Below, one piece after another: positions 37,961 through 45,911 of a stretch of 58,063 nucleotides of DNA. Under the pieces are notes generated by a model, which worked only from the letters and a program-made list of their open reading frames with translations, was not told the DNA's origin and did no database searches. The position numbers and the translations under genes are program-made. The stretch is from a bacterium (GTDB lineage: Bacteria; Myxococcota_A; Bradymonadia; Bradymonadales; Bradymonadaceae), in assembly GCA_030427705.1 (NCBI GenBank), contig JAUIBR010000044.1, positions 1 to 58,063 on the forward strand. Reading direction: 5' to 3'. Positions within the stretch are counted from its first letter, which is position 1, and the number at the start of each line of letters is the position of its first letter.

Positions 37961-40792
37961 TTAGAGAACTTCAGCCAGGAAGCGCCCAGTATAGCTCTCT
38001 TTGACCTTCGCCACATCTTCCGGCGTCCCAGCAGCGACCAGATGTCCACCGGACTCTCCGCCTTCGGGACCCAAATCCAACACGTAGTCCGCTGCTTTGA
38101 TGATGTCGAGATTATGCTCGATCATCAGCACGGTATTGCCGGCATCGACCAGCTTATTGACGACATTCAGCAGTTTGCGGATGTCGTCAAAGTGAAGGCC
38201 TGTGCTGGGTTCGTCTAGAATGTACAGCGTACTGCCAGTCGCGACCTTGGCGAGCTCTCGGCTGAGTTTAACGCGTTGCGCCTCACCGCCTGAAAGGGTC
38301 GTGGACGCTTGCCCAAGCTGGACGTAGTCCAATCCAACCTCCATCAACGTACCGAGGATGCGCTTGATCTTTGGGTAGGCCGAGAAGAACTCGTGCGCCT
38401 CGCCGATCGTCATCCGCAAGACATCAGAGATGTTGCGGCCTTTGTACGTCACCATCAGCGTCGTGTGATTGAAACGCTTGCCATGACACAGGTCGCAGGG
38501 CACATACACGTCTGCCAGGAAGTTCATCTCGGCTTTGACTGCACCGGCTCCCTTGCATTCTTCGCAGCGACCTCCAGCTACGTTGAAGCTAAATCGACCA
38601 GGGGTGAAACCGTAGATTTTCGAATCAGGAAGTTGGCTGAAGACCTTCCGAATCTCGTCGAAGACCTTGGTGTAAGTAGCCGGGTTGCTGCGTGGTGTGC
38701 GGCCGAGCGGACTCTGGTCGATCTCGATGACCTTGTCGAAATGCTCAAGCCCTTTGATTTCCCGGACCTCACCGACTTTACGGTGTTTGTAGAACACGTT
38801 TCGCGCGATCGCCGGGTAGATGATCTCGTTCACCAGCGAGCTCTTGCCTGCACCTGACACGCCAGTGACACAAGTGAATGTTCCCAATGGAATCGTCACA
38901 TCGATATCTTTCAGGTTGTGGTGTGTCGCGCCCAGAATCTCGAGTTTCCCTTTGCGACCCGGCCGACGTTCCTTCGGAGTCTCGAGTTTTTTTCGGCCGG
39001 AAAGATAGGCACCGGTAATGGAGTCGGAATCGCAGATGGCCTTGAGTGGGCCCTCCGCGACGATGTCTCCGCCTTCACGTCCGGCACCTGGACCGAAGTC
39101 GACAATCCAGTCGGCGACCTCCATCGTTTCCTGGTCGTGTTCCACGACGATGATGGAGTTTCCACGGTCGCGAAGCGCCTGCAGCGTATCGAGTAGCGCC
39201 CGATTGTCGCGCTGATGGAGTCCGATGCTGGGCTCGTCCATGATGTACAGGATGCCGGACAAGTCGCTGCCAAGTTGGCTGGCGAGTCGAATCCGTTGGC
39301 TCTCGCCACCAGACAATGTTCCGGCTCCGCGCCCCAACTCCAGATAGCCCAGACCAACGCCTTCAAGAAACTTCAGGCGATTGATCACTTCGCCGATCAA
39401 CTCCGACGCAATAACCGCCTCGCGGCCCTCAAGTTCGACGTTCTCGAAGAAGGGGACTAACTCGCTGATGCTCATGGCTTGGAGGTCCACCAGGCTCACA
39501 TCGCGGAACGTCACGGCGCGTGACTCTTCATTCAGACGCGCTCCATCGCATGCTTTGCACGTGAACTGTTCGTAGAACTCGCCAAAAAAGTCGCGTGCGG
39601 CTTGGCGGCGAGCCTTGCGCTTGGCCTTGTCGACCAAGGTCAGCAAACCTTCAAAATCGCCCTTCTTGCCGTGGATGATGGTCTCACGAACGGTGGGCTT
39701 CAGGTCGTCCCAGGAAGCATCGAGGTCCCGATCGGAGTCTTCCTTGGCCCATGACCGTAGCGCGTCCCAGATTGGTTTGACTTCTTTGGCCACCGAGAAG
39801 TTCTTAGGCTGGTCCGCCGGGCATTTTCCGATGGCAGCGATCGCTCCGCCGTTGACCGACGTTTGGGTCTTGAAGACCAACAGCTCGGGCTCGATCTGAG
39901 GTGTCGAACCGATACCACGACAGTTTGGGCACCATCCGACCGGGCTGTTAAACGAGAAGTTCTGATGCGACAGGTTTCGTGTGGCTGCGTGCCGCACGAA
40001 CACAGTCTCTTCATCGTCTTGCTCTTTCTGAGCAGGCACGAGCAGTACCAGCCGACCTTCGCCGGCGGTCAGCGCTTGCTCCACCGAATCTGCCAATCGC
40101 TCTTTCGCCGAGGGTTTAGAGACTAGGCGGTCGATGACGACGTCGATGTCGTGTTTCTTTCGCAGAGCGACTTTCTCGACCCCTTCAAGTTCGACGATTT
40201 CGCCGTCGACTCGAGCTCGTGTGAATCCTGATTTGCGAAGTTGCTCAAACAGGTCTCGAAACTCGCCCTTTCGATTCTGGATGATGGGGGCAAGCAGCAT
40301 GAACTTCGTGCCTTCGGCCAATTTGGCGATCTGGGCGACGATCGAGTCCTGCGAGAGAGTCTTGGGTCCATCTCCGGTGGCGTTGATGTCGCCCAGCTGC
40401 GCGTACAACACGCGAAGGTGGTCGTACACCTCGGTGATCGTTCCAACCGTTGACCGTGGGTTTGAGCCAGTTGTCTTCTGCTCAATCGAGATCGCGGGGC
40501 TCAGGCCCGTGATCTGGTCAACATCTGGCTTTTCGACCATTCCAAGGAACTGCCGCGCGTAGATCGACATGCTCTCGACATAGCGGCGCCGGCCTTCAGA
40601 GTAGACGGTGTCGAATGCGAGGCTGGATTTTCCCGAACCGCTGGGTCCTGTGAACACGACCAGCGAGTGCTTGGGTATTTCGACATCTAGGTTGCGAAGG
40701 TTGTGCATTCTTGCACCCTTCACGACGATCACATTGTCGGTCACAGCGCGTGCCGCGACAGGGAGCAGTTGGGAATGTTCGATGGATGCCAT
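37961..40792 (-). CDS. uvrA: Excinuclease ABC subunit A
   Basis: This 943-residue UvrA is the damage-recognition ATPase of nucleotide excision repair. It has two ABC modules: the first Walker A is [16 protein letters not shown] with [12 protein letters not shown] and [14 protein letters not shown]; the second is [13 protein letters not shown] with [15 protein letters not shown] and [13 protein letters not shown]. Zinc-finger Cys pairs are seen in FTCKACDG and in CEECKGAG with VPCDLCHG. Length and order are normal. No SOS box of the CTGT-N8-ACAG kind is visible upstream. It is divergent from lipA. Confidence 0.98.
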   Translation of the reverse strand: MASIEHSQLLPVAARAVTDNVIVVKGARMHNLRNLDVEIPKHSLVVFTGPSGSGKSSLAFDTVYSEGRRRYVESMSIYARQFLGMVEKPDVDQITGLSPAISIEQKTTGSNPRSTVGTITEVYDHLRVLYAQLGDINATGDGPKTLSQDSIVAQIAKLAEGTKFMLLAPIIQNRKGEFRDLFEQLRKSGFTRARVDGEIVELEGVEKVALRKKHDIDVVIDRLVSKPSAKERLADSVEQALTAGEGRLVLLVPAQKEQDDEETVFVRHAATRNLSHQNFSFNSPVGWCPNCRGIGSTPQIEPELLVFKTQTSVNGGAIAAIGKCPADQPKNFSVAKEVKPIWDALRSWAKEDSDRDLDASWDDLKPTVRETIIHGKKGDFEGLLTLVDKAKRKARRQAARDFFGEFYEQFTCKACDGARLNEESRAVTFRDVSLVDLQAMSISELVPFFENVELEGREAVIASELIGEVINRLKFLEGVGLGYLELGRGAGTLSGGESQRIRLASQLGSDLSGILYIMDEPSIGLHQRDNRALLDTLQALRDRGNSIIVVEHDQETMEVADWIVDFGPGAGREGGDIVAEGPLKAICDSDSITGAYLSGRKKLETPKERRPGRKGKLEILGATHHNLKDIDVTIPLGTFTCVTGVSGAGKSSLVNEIIYPAIARNVFYKHRKVGEVREIKGLEHFDKVIEIDQSPLGRTPRSNPATYTKVFDEIRKVFSQLPDSKIYGFTPGRFSFNVAGGRCEECKGAGAVKAEMNFLADVYVPCDLCHGKRFNHTTLMVTYKGRNISDVLRMTIGEAHEFFSAYPKIKRILGTLMEVGLDYVQLGQASTTLSGGEAQRVKLSRELAKVATGSTLYILDEPSTGLHFDDIRKLLNVVNKLVDAGNTVLMIEHNLDIIKAADYVLDLGPEGGESGGHLVAAGTPEDVAKVKESYTGRFLAEVL

Positions 40793-40875
40793 TGTTTGAA
40801 ACTTCGAGGTCTTCGGACGTCGCCGGATGGTTACCAGATCTTAGATGCACTGGGTAGCGAAGGGTCTCGAATCGC

Positions 40876-40904
40876 TTGATTCCCTGCCGGCTGACTGATA
40901 ACGG
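40876..40904 (+). promoter_or_regulatory. Possible lipA promoter
   Basis: TTGATT, a 17-base spacer and TAACGG lie about 48 bases before the lipA ATG. Confidence 0.4.
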
Positions 40905-40951
40905 TGTGCCGCATCTACGCATCTGAACCAAAGATGCGCGAAGGATATGTA

Positions 40952-41932
40952 ATGAAGCGAATTTCACTCCCGGTTATTGAACCACGAAGCGAGGCTCAGG
41001 GCACCGATCGCGTGTCGGGCCCGGCACGTCCAGACCTCAAGTTCAAAGAAGACGAGGCGGGGCCTCGCCCGAAGTGGATTCGCAAGCGTTTGAGCTTCAA
41101 CAAAAGCTACTTCGATACGCAGAAACTCGTTCAGGACGCGAAACTCCACACCATTTGCGAGTCAGGGCAATGCCCGAACATCGTGGAGTGCTGGAGCCGA
41201 AAGTCTCTGACGATCATGATTTTGGGTAACGTTTGCACGCGGTCCTGCGGATTCTGTGATGTTCAAACAGGGCGTCCGGGGGCGGTGGACGCAGATGAAC
41301 CCCGCCGAGTGGCCGAGACGCTCGGTTCGTTGGGTCTTCGCTACGTGGTGATCACATCCGTCGACCGCGACGACCTTGAGGACGGCGGGGCTGCAATTTG
41401 GGCCGAGACGATTCGCCGTTGTAAGGAAACCAGCCCCGACATGGGTGTTGAGGTCTTGGTCCCAGATTTTAAGGGCGACCTCGAAGACACGCAGATCGTC
41501 TTGGACGCAGAACCAGATTGCTTTGCACACAATATCGAGACCGTCGCGGAGATGCATCGTGTGGTTCGACCTCAGGCTCAGTATGAACGGAGCCTTGAGG
41601 TTTTGGGTCATGCCGCCAAAGACGGCCGCGCCTTGGTCAAGACGGGTATCATGCTCGGCTTGGGCGAAACCAACGAGCAGGTCTTGGGCACCATGCAAGA
41701 CCTAGTTGATGTGGGTGTCGATGTCTTGAACCTCGGCCAGTATCTGCGGCCGAGCAAGCGGCACCTTCCAGTGATGCGGTGGGTGACGCCCGAGGATTTC
41801 GAGATGCTGAAGGTCGAAGGCGAAAAGATGGGATTCAGCCACGTGGAATCCGGTCCGCTGGTGCGCTCAAGCTACCGCGCTGACAGTCAGGCCGAGGAAG
41901 TCGCAAAGAAGCGCGCTGCGAAACGTTCATAA
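40952..41932 (+). CDS. lipA: Lipoyl synthase
   Basis: This 326-residue radical SAM enzyme inserts two sulfurs into protein-bound octanoate to make the lipoyl cofactor of PdhC and similar proteins. The auxiliary cluster Cys are in CESGQCPNIVECW, and the radical SAM cluster is CTRSCGFCDV. Other marks are VITSVDRDDLEDGGA, LVPDFKGD, AHNIETV and the C-terminal GPLVRSSYRA. The ATG at 40952 has AAGGA 6 bases upstream; upstream starts (40904, 40934) would add non-conserved residues. No lipB is adjacent. It is divergent from uvrA. Confidence 0.96.
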   Translation: MKRISLPVIEPRSEAQGTDRVSGPARPDLKFKEDEAGPRPKWIRKRLSFNKSYFDTQKLVQDAKLHTICESGQCPNIVECWSRKSLTIMILGNVCTRSCGFCDVQTGRPGAVDADEPRRVAETLGSLGLRYVVITSVDRDDLEDGGAAIWAETIRRCKETSPDMGVEVLVPDFKGDLEDTQIVLDAEPDCFAHNIETVAEMHRVVRPQAQYERSLEVLGHAAKDGRALVKTGIMLGLGETNEQVLGTMQDLVDVGVDVLNLGQYLRPSKRHLPVMRWVTPEDFEMLKVEGEKMGFSHVESGPLVRSSYRADSQAEEVAKKRAAKRS

Positions 41933-41948
41933 GAACACGCTGCACCTG

Positions 41949-41978
41949 TTGCATCCATCCTTCCTAATCTGCTAATAC
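41949..41978 (+). promoter_or_regulatory. Promoter of rpsA
   Basis: TTGCAT, an 18-base spacer and TAATAC end about 50 bases before the rpsA ATG. Confidence 0.6.
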
Positions 41979-42027
41979 GCCACGGTTTCTGATACGGCAG
42001 TATTTCTGCCTTAGCACAGGTTTTCCG

Positions 42028-43674
42028 ATGGCCGAGCAAATCGAGCAGTCTGAAGTCGAGCCGTTCGACGATTTCTACAATTCCATCCGTGAAGCGAAGT
42101 TCGTCCGCGAAGAAGAAGATGGTTACATCTTTGACCTCGGTGACGAACAAGAGGCCTTGGTTGGGAAAGACGAATTCACGATCTTCCCGTCGTTCAAGGA
42201 TGGCGAATCCGTAAACATTTTGGTGGAGCGTCCCTGGGGAGACCTTTGGACCGCATCGATTCGCAAGATTGAGAAGCTCGCGATTTGGGACCGAATGCAG
42301 GAACTGCTCGATTCCGGAGAAGTCATTCCTGGCACGTTCGTTCATCTGAACAAGGGTGGTGTCTCGGTCGATATTGACGGCATCCGGGCGTTCGCACCCA
42401 AGTCTCAGGTCGACGTGCACCGTGTCGATGACTTCCGTCCTTATATTGGGAAGCCCGGAAAATTCCGTGTGACCGAATTCGACAAGAAGCGAGGCAACGT
42501 CGTTGTTAGCCAACGTGTCGTGCTCGAAGAAACGCTAAAGGAGAGCCGCGCGGAACTCATGGAGAACTTGGGACCTGGTCAGGAGTTCGATGGTGTCGTG
42601 CGAAACGTCGTTAAGTACGGCGCGTTTGTGGACATTGGCGGAATCGAAGGCTTGTTGCACAAGTCCAACTTGAGCTGGGGACGAATTGACGACCCGGCTG
42701 AAGTACTCAAACCAGGCCAACAAATCCGTGTCATGGTTCTGGATTTCGATCCGGGTTCGGACCGACTCAGCCTGGGGCACAAGCAGCTTCAATCCGATCC
42801 ATGGGAAGCACTGGATACCGACCTCAAGGAAGGTGACACCGTTGAGGGCGAGGTCGTGAGCCTTGCTGATTTCGGCGCATTTGTGTCGCTGCAAGATGGT
42901 CTTGAAGGGCTCGTGCACGTCACCGAGCTTTCCTGGCTTGAGCGGGTCAATCATCCATCCGAGAAGTTGAACGTCGGCGATAAGATTTCGGTCAAGATTA
43001 TCGGCATCGATGGTGAAAACCGTCGATTGAGCTTGAGCGTCAAGCAGCTTCTACCAAATCCTTGGGAGAAGGTTGCCAGCGATTTTCCACCGGGTACGAA
43101 AGTTACCGGTAAGGTATCGGGCACAACCGATTTCGGTGTGTTTGTTGAGATCGCCGACGGCATCGACGGCTTGGTTCACGTTTCGGACTTGTCGTGGACC
43201 GAGAAGGTGGACGACCCCTCGACGCAATTTAGTGAAGGGGACGAGGTCGAGGTCGTGGTCCTTGAAGTGGATGCGGAGCAGGCTCGGGTGTCCTTGGGCA
43301 TCAAACAGCTCTCCGAGGACCCTTGGGACCTCGCGGAATCGATTGCAGGCGTCGGCAAGAAGTTGGATGTCACCGTGACTCGCCTGACCGAGTTCGGTGC
43401 GTTCGTCGAGATTGTTGAGGGCGTCGAGGGCTTGATTCATATCTCCGAGCTCAGCGAAGACCGAGTTGGCAACCCTTCTGAGGTTGTCCGCCCAGGTCAA
43501 ACGGTCTCCGCTTTGGTTATGAGCTTCGATCGCGCCAACCAACGCATCGGGTTGTCACTCAAACGTGACGAGCTCGATGAGGGTGAGATGCGAGAGTACG
43601 TCGATGAAGGCAGTTCAACAGCCACACTCGGCGATATTCTTCGCGACCGGTTGGGGATTTCAGAAGAAGAATAG
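42028..43674 (+). CDS. rpsA: 30S ribosomal protein S1
   Basis: This 548-residue protein has five clear S1 (OB-fold) RNA-binding domains plus a degenerate N-terminal one. Domain signatures include GGVSVDIDGIRAFAPKSQV, KYGAFVDIGGIEGLLHKSNL, DFGAFVSLQDGLEGLVHVTE, DFGVFVEIADGIDGLVHVSD and EFGAFVEIVEGVEGLIHISE. The first of the five carries the GIRAFAPKSQV reading typical of S1 domain 2. S1 binds mRNA on the 30S platform and helps initiation. The acidic N-terminus and the LRDRLGISEEE-like end are usual. A monocistronic unit with its own promoter. A short G-C palindrome just after the stop lacks a T run. Confidence 0.93.
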   Translation: MAEQIEQSEVEPFDDFYNSIREAKFVREEEDGYIFDLGDEQEALVGKDEFTIFPSFKDGESVNILVERPWGDLWTASIRKIEKLAIWDRMQELLDSGEVIPGTFVHLNKGGVSVDIDGIRAFAPKSQVDVHRVDDFRPYIGKPGKFRVTEFDKKRGNVVVSQRVVLEETLKESRAELMENLGPGQEFDGVVRNVVKYGAFVDIGGIEGLLHKSNLSWGRIDDPAEVLKPGQQIRVMVLDFDPGSDRLSLGHKQLQSDPWEALDTDLKEGDTVEGEVVSLADFGAFVSLQDGLEGLVHVTELSWLERVNHPSEKLNVGDKISVKIIGIDGENRRLSLSVKQLLPNPWEKVASDFPPGTKVTGKVSGTTDFGVFVEIADGIDGLVHVSDLSWTEKVDDPSTQFSEGDEVEVVVLEVDAEQARVSLGIKQLSEDPWDLAESIAGVGKKLDVTVTRLTEFGAFVEIVEGVEGLIHISELSEDRVGNPSEVVRPGQTVSALVMSFDRANQRIGLSLKRDELDEGEMREYVDEGSSTATLGDILRDRLGISEEE

Positions 43675-43769
43675 AGGCCGAACGGCCTGCCCAAGAATTC
43701 AAATCAACATTTCAATAGGGTTCGTAGAATCGCGGGATTACAGCGTAATCTGGCGATAATGCGGACTCG

Positions 43770-43796
43770 TTGACATGCAGGTGCCTATCCTATAGT
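43770..43796 (+). promoter_or_regulatory. Possible promoter of the Cys-rich lipoprotein cluster
   Basis: A perfect TTGACA and a TATAGT are separated by only 15 bases, which is shorter than optimal. The -10 and its downstream TGTGCGCGCC resemble the promoter at 36828. Confidence 0.45.
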
Positions 43797-43855
43797 GTGC
43801 GCGCCTTGTCTACATCAGGTTAATTTTCAGCAATATTCAGATGACGAGAACAGAA

Positions 43856-45763
43856 ATGACAAATCGCTTCTACCAAATGATGGTTGTGTGTTTGGCTGTC
43901 TTCGCTCTCTCCGCTTGTGGAGACGACGACAGCAAGAGCAATAATGCTAACAACGCCAACAACATGAACAACGTTAACAATTCGAATAACTTGAATAACG
44001 GTAACAATTCGAACAACGTTAACAATTCAAACAACATCAACAACGAGCCAACGCAATGCACGCAGACTGGCGAAGACTGCACGCCCGGCGATGCTACGGA
44101 TCCAAACTTCGTCTGCGAAGACGCAGGTGAAGGTCCAAAATGCTACGCAGCTTGCACGCCACCTGCTGACGGACAGCAATACCCATGTCCTTCGACGCAG
44201 GTCTGCATCTCGGCAACGCAAGGTGGCCCAACGTTCTGCATTCCTTCGCAGTGTGACGGCTTCCTCGACAGCGCAGCTTGCGACAGCATCGCGACCGCTA
44301 ACCCAGGCGCGTTCCCGAACGGCGCAGCATGCTTCCCATCACAAAACAACGGCAACCTCTGCTTCCCAGCAGGAACGGCTGCTGTCGGTGAGGACTGCAT
44401 GAACATCGACGACTGCGCGGCAGGTCTCCTCTGCTTCGGCGGAACCTGCAACACGCTTTGCTCAGACGACGCAGGTTGCGACACCGCCGGTGGTGAGCGC
44501 TGCATCGGTGGCGACGACGACGATTTCATCGACACCGGTGTTGGTGTTTGCGAAGTTGGATGTGACTCCTACGGCGCAGCTGGTCAGTGCCCACAAGGCC
44601 AAGGCTGCCTGCCAATCACGGAAGACGACGGCATCTGTGATGACGTCGGAGCCGGAACGGCTTACGAAGATTGCGACACCATGGCGACCACCAACCCATG
44701 TGGTGAAGGTATGCGCTGCCTCGGTTACACGGAAGGCACCGCGAAGTGCACGCCTTTCTGTAACCCAACCGCAACTGACCCTGCAGCGACCTGCCCAGCG
44801 GCAGGAAACAACCTCGGCAGCTACTGCTTCGACCTCACGGGTGGCGACGACCCAGGTATTCGCGATGGTGCTTGCTTGGAAGAATGCCAGGTTGCTGACT
44901 ACGGTCAGGGCAACTGTGCTGGTGGATTCGTTTGCCAACCATTCCGCGGCGAGCGTCACGTTTGCTTCCCTGGCGGCACCGTTGCTGCTGGTGGCGCATG
45001 TGACCCAGAAGCTACCGATTGTGCAGAAGGTACCTACTGCCGCGCATTCGGTGACGGCACCGGAATCTGCGTTTCGCGTTGCGAAGTTATGAACGGAACG
45101 AACAATACCCTCGCATGCGAAGCTGGCGAAACTTGCCAACCAGTCGGCGACGACACGTTCAACTTCGGTCGCTGCGGAATCGAGTGCACGCCAAACAACT
45201 CGGCGGACGCTTCGTGCCCAGCTAACCTCCAGAACTGCATCGCTGATGACGACGACATGACCGCTTCGTACTGCGAAGCTTCCGGAATGACGGCAGTTGG
45301 TCAGGCTTGCGAAAGCCCAGCCGCTCCGAACGCATGTGTCGCTGGCTCGTCCTGCGTCAACGGCGTGAACTTCGGCCTTGCTGGTTCGGATGCGCTGACG
45401 ATGGCAGGTACCTGCAACTCGTTCTGCGACCCATTCGACAACGCAAGCTGCCCAGCTGGTCAGGCTTGCTCAGTCGACATCTTCGTTCTTTCGCTCTCGA
45501 CAGGCTCCTGCTTCGACGCTGGAACCAACACGGCTCCAACCGAAGTCTTTGGTGCATGCCCAGAGATCGGAAAAGCTTGCGGAAACCGGGGTATCTGCTT
45601 GAACGACAATGGCTCGGGAATCTGCCAGCAGTACTGCGACCCAGATTCGACGGATGCTGGCAACTGCCCAGCGAACGCGCGTTGCGCAACGTCGTTTAAC
45701 AACAACGGTACGGTTATCGATCTTTCGACCGGACCTTACGGACTTTGCATTCCTTCGAACTAA
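43856..45763 (+). CDS. Large Cys-rich lipoprotein with Asn-Asn-X spacer (cluster member 1)
   Basis: This 635-residue protein has a lipoprotein signal peptide (lipobox LSAC followed by GDDD). A 35-residue spacer of repeated Asn-Asn-X comes next, then several repeats of a Cys-rich module with the pattern GxxC....C..G..C......G.C...C.P....C..G..C. The many evenly spaced Cys suggest disulfide-bonded, EGF- or Dickkopf-like modules outside the cell. The ATG at 43856 is preferred because GAG precedes it by 7 bases and MTNRFYQ gives a compact signal peptide; 43841 is the alternative. It is the first of five consecutive related genes and a full-length relative of the next. A strong terminator follows. 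I know no named function. Confidence 0.82.
   Translation: MTNRFYQMMVVCLAVFALSACGDDDSKSNNANNANNMNNVNNSNNLNNGNNSNNVNNSNNINNEPTQCTQTGEDCTPGDATDPNFVCEDAGEGPKCYAACTPPADGQQYPCPSTQVCISATQGGPTFCIPSQCDGFLDSAACDSIATANPGAFPNGAACFPSQNNGNLCFPAGTAAVGEDCMNIDDCAAGLLCFGGTCNTLCSDDAGCDTAGGERCIGGDDDDFIDTGVGVCEVGCDSYGAAGQCPQGQGCLPITEDDGICDDVGAGTAYEDCDTMATTNPCGEGMRCLGYTEGTAKCTPFCNPTATDPAATCPAAGNNLGSYCFDLTGGDDPGIRDGACLEECQVADYGQGNCAGGFVCQPFRGERHVCFPGGTVAAGGACDPEATDCAEGTYCRAFGDGTGICVSRCEVMNGTNNTLACEAGETCQPVGDDTFNFGRCGIECTPNNSADASCPANLQNCIADDDDMTASYCEASGMTAVGQACESPAAPNACVAGSSCVNGVNFGLAGSDALTMAGTCNSFCDPFDNASCPAGQACSVDIFVLSLSTGSCFDAGTNTAPTEVFGACPEIGKACGNRGICLNDNGSGICQQYCDPDSTDAGNCPANARCATSFNNNGTVIDLSTGPYGLCIPSN
43940..44044 (+). 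repeat. 9-base coding repeat (Asn-Asn-X tract), 35 residues
   Basis: About 12 units of AAC/AAT AAC/AAT plus one variable codon (Ala, Met, Val, Ser, Leu, Gly, Ile) lie right behind the lipobox region. Codons vary between AAC and AAT. Confidence 0.85.
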
Positions 45764-45791
45764 GTTCGTCTAAGTCCGACAGGATTCAAAG

Positions 45792-45825
45792 ACCCGGTGC
45801 TTCTTCGGAGGCACCGGGTTTTTTT
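45792..45825 (+). terminator. Rho-independent terminator
   Basis: A 9-bp stem ACCCGGTGC / GCACCGGGT with a 10-base loop is followed by seven T. Confidence 0.92.
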
Positions 45826-45852
45826 GTGCCCGACGCCACGTAGCAGGCGCCT

Positions 45853-45880
45853 TTGATCGAAAGCGAAAACGGAATAGGAT
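45853..45880 (+). promoter_or_regulatory. Possible promoter for cluster member 2
   Basis: TTGATC, a 16-base spacer and TAGGAT lie between the terminator and the GTG start. Confidence 0.35.
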
Positions 45881-45911
45881 GGGCAGGCTTTCTTAACCAC
45901 CGAGGCATCTC

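Noticed and set aside
40793-40951. SOS/LexA box in the uvrA-lipA intergenic region
   Set aside because: No CTGT-N8-ACAG or similar palindrome can be seen on either strand.
43672-43690. GC palindrome AGGCCG-AA-CGGCCT after rpsA as a terminator
   Set aside because: The stem is only 6 bp with a 2-base loop and no T run follows.
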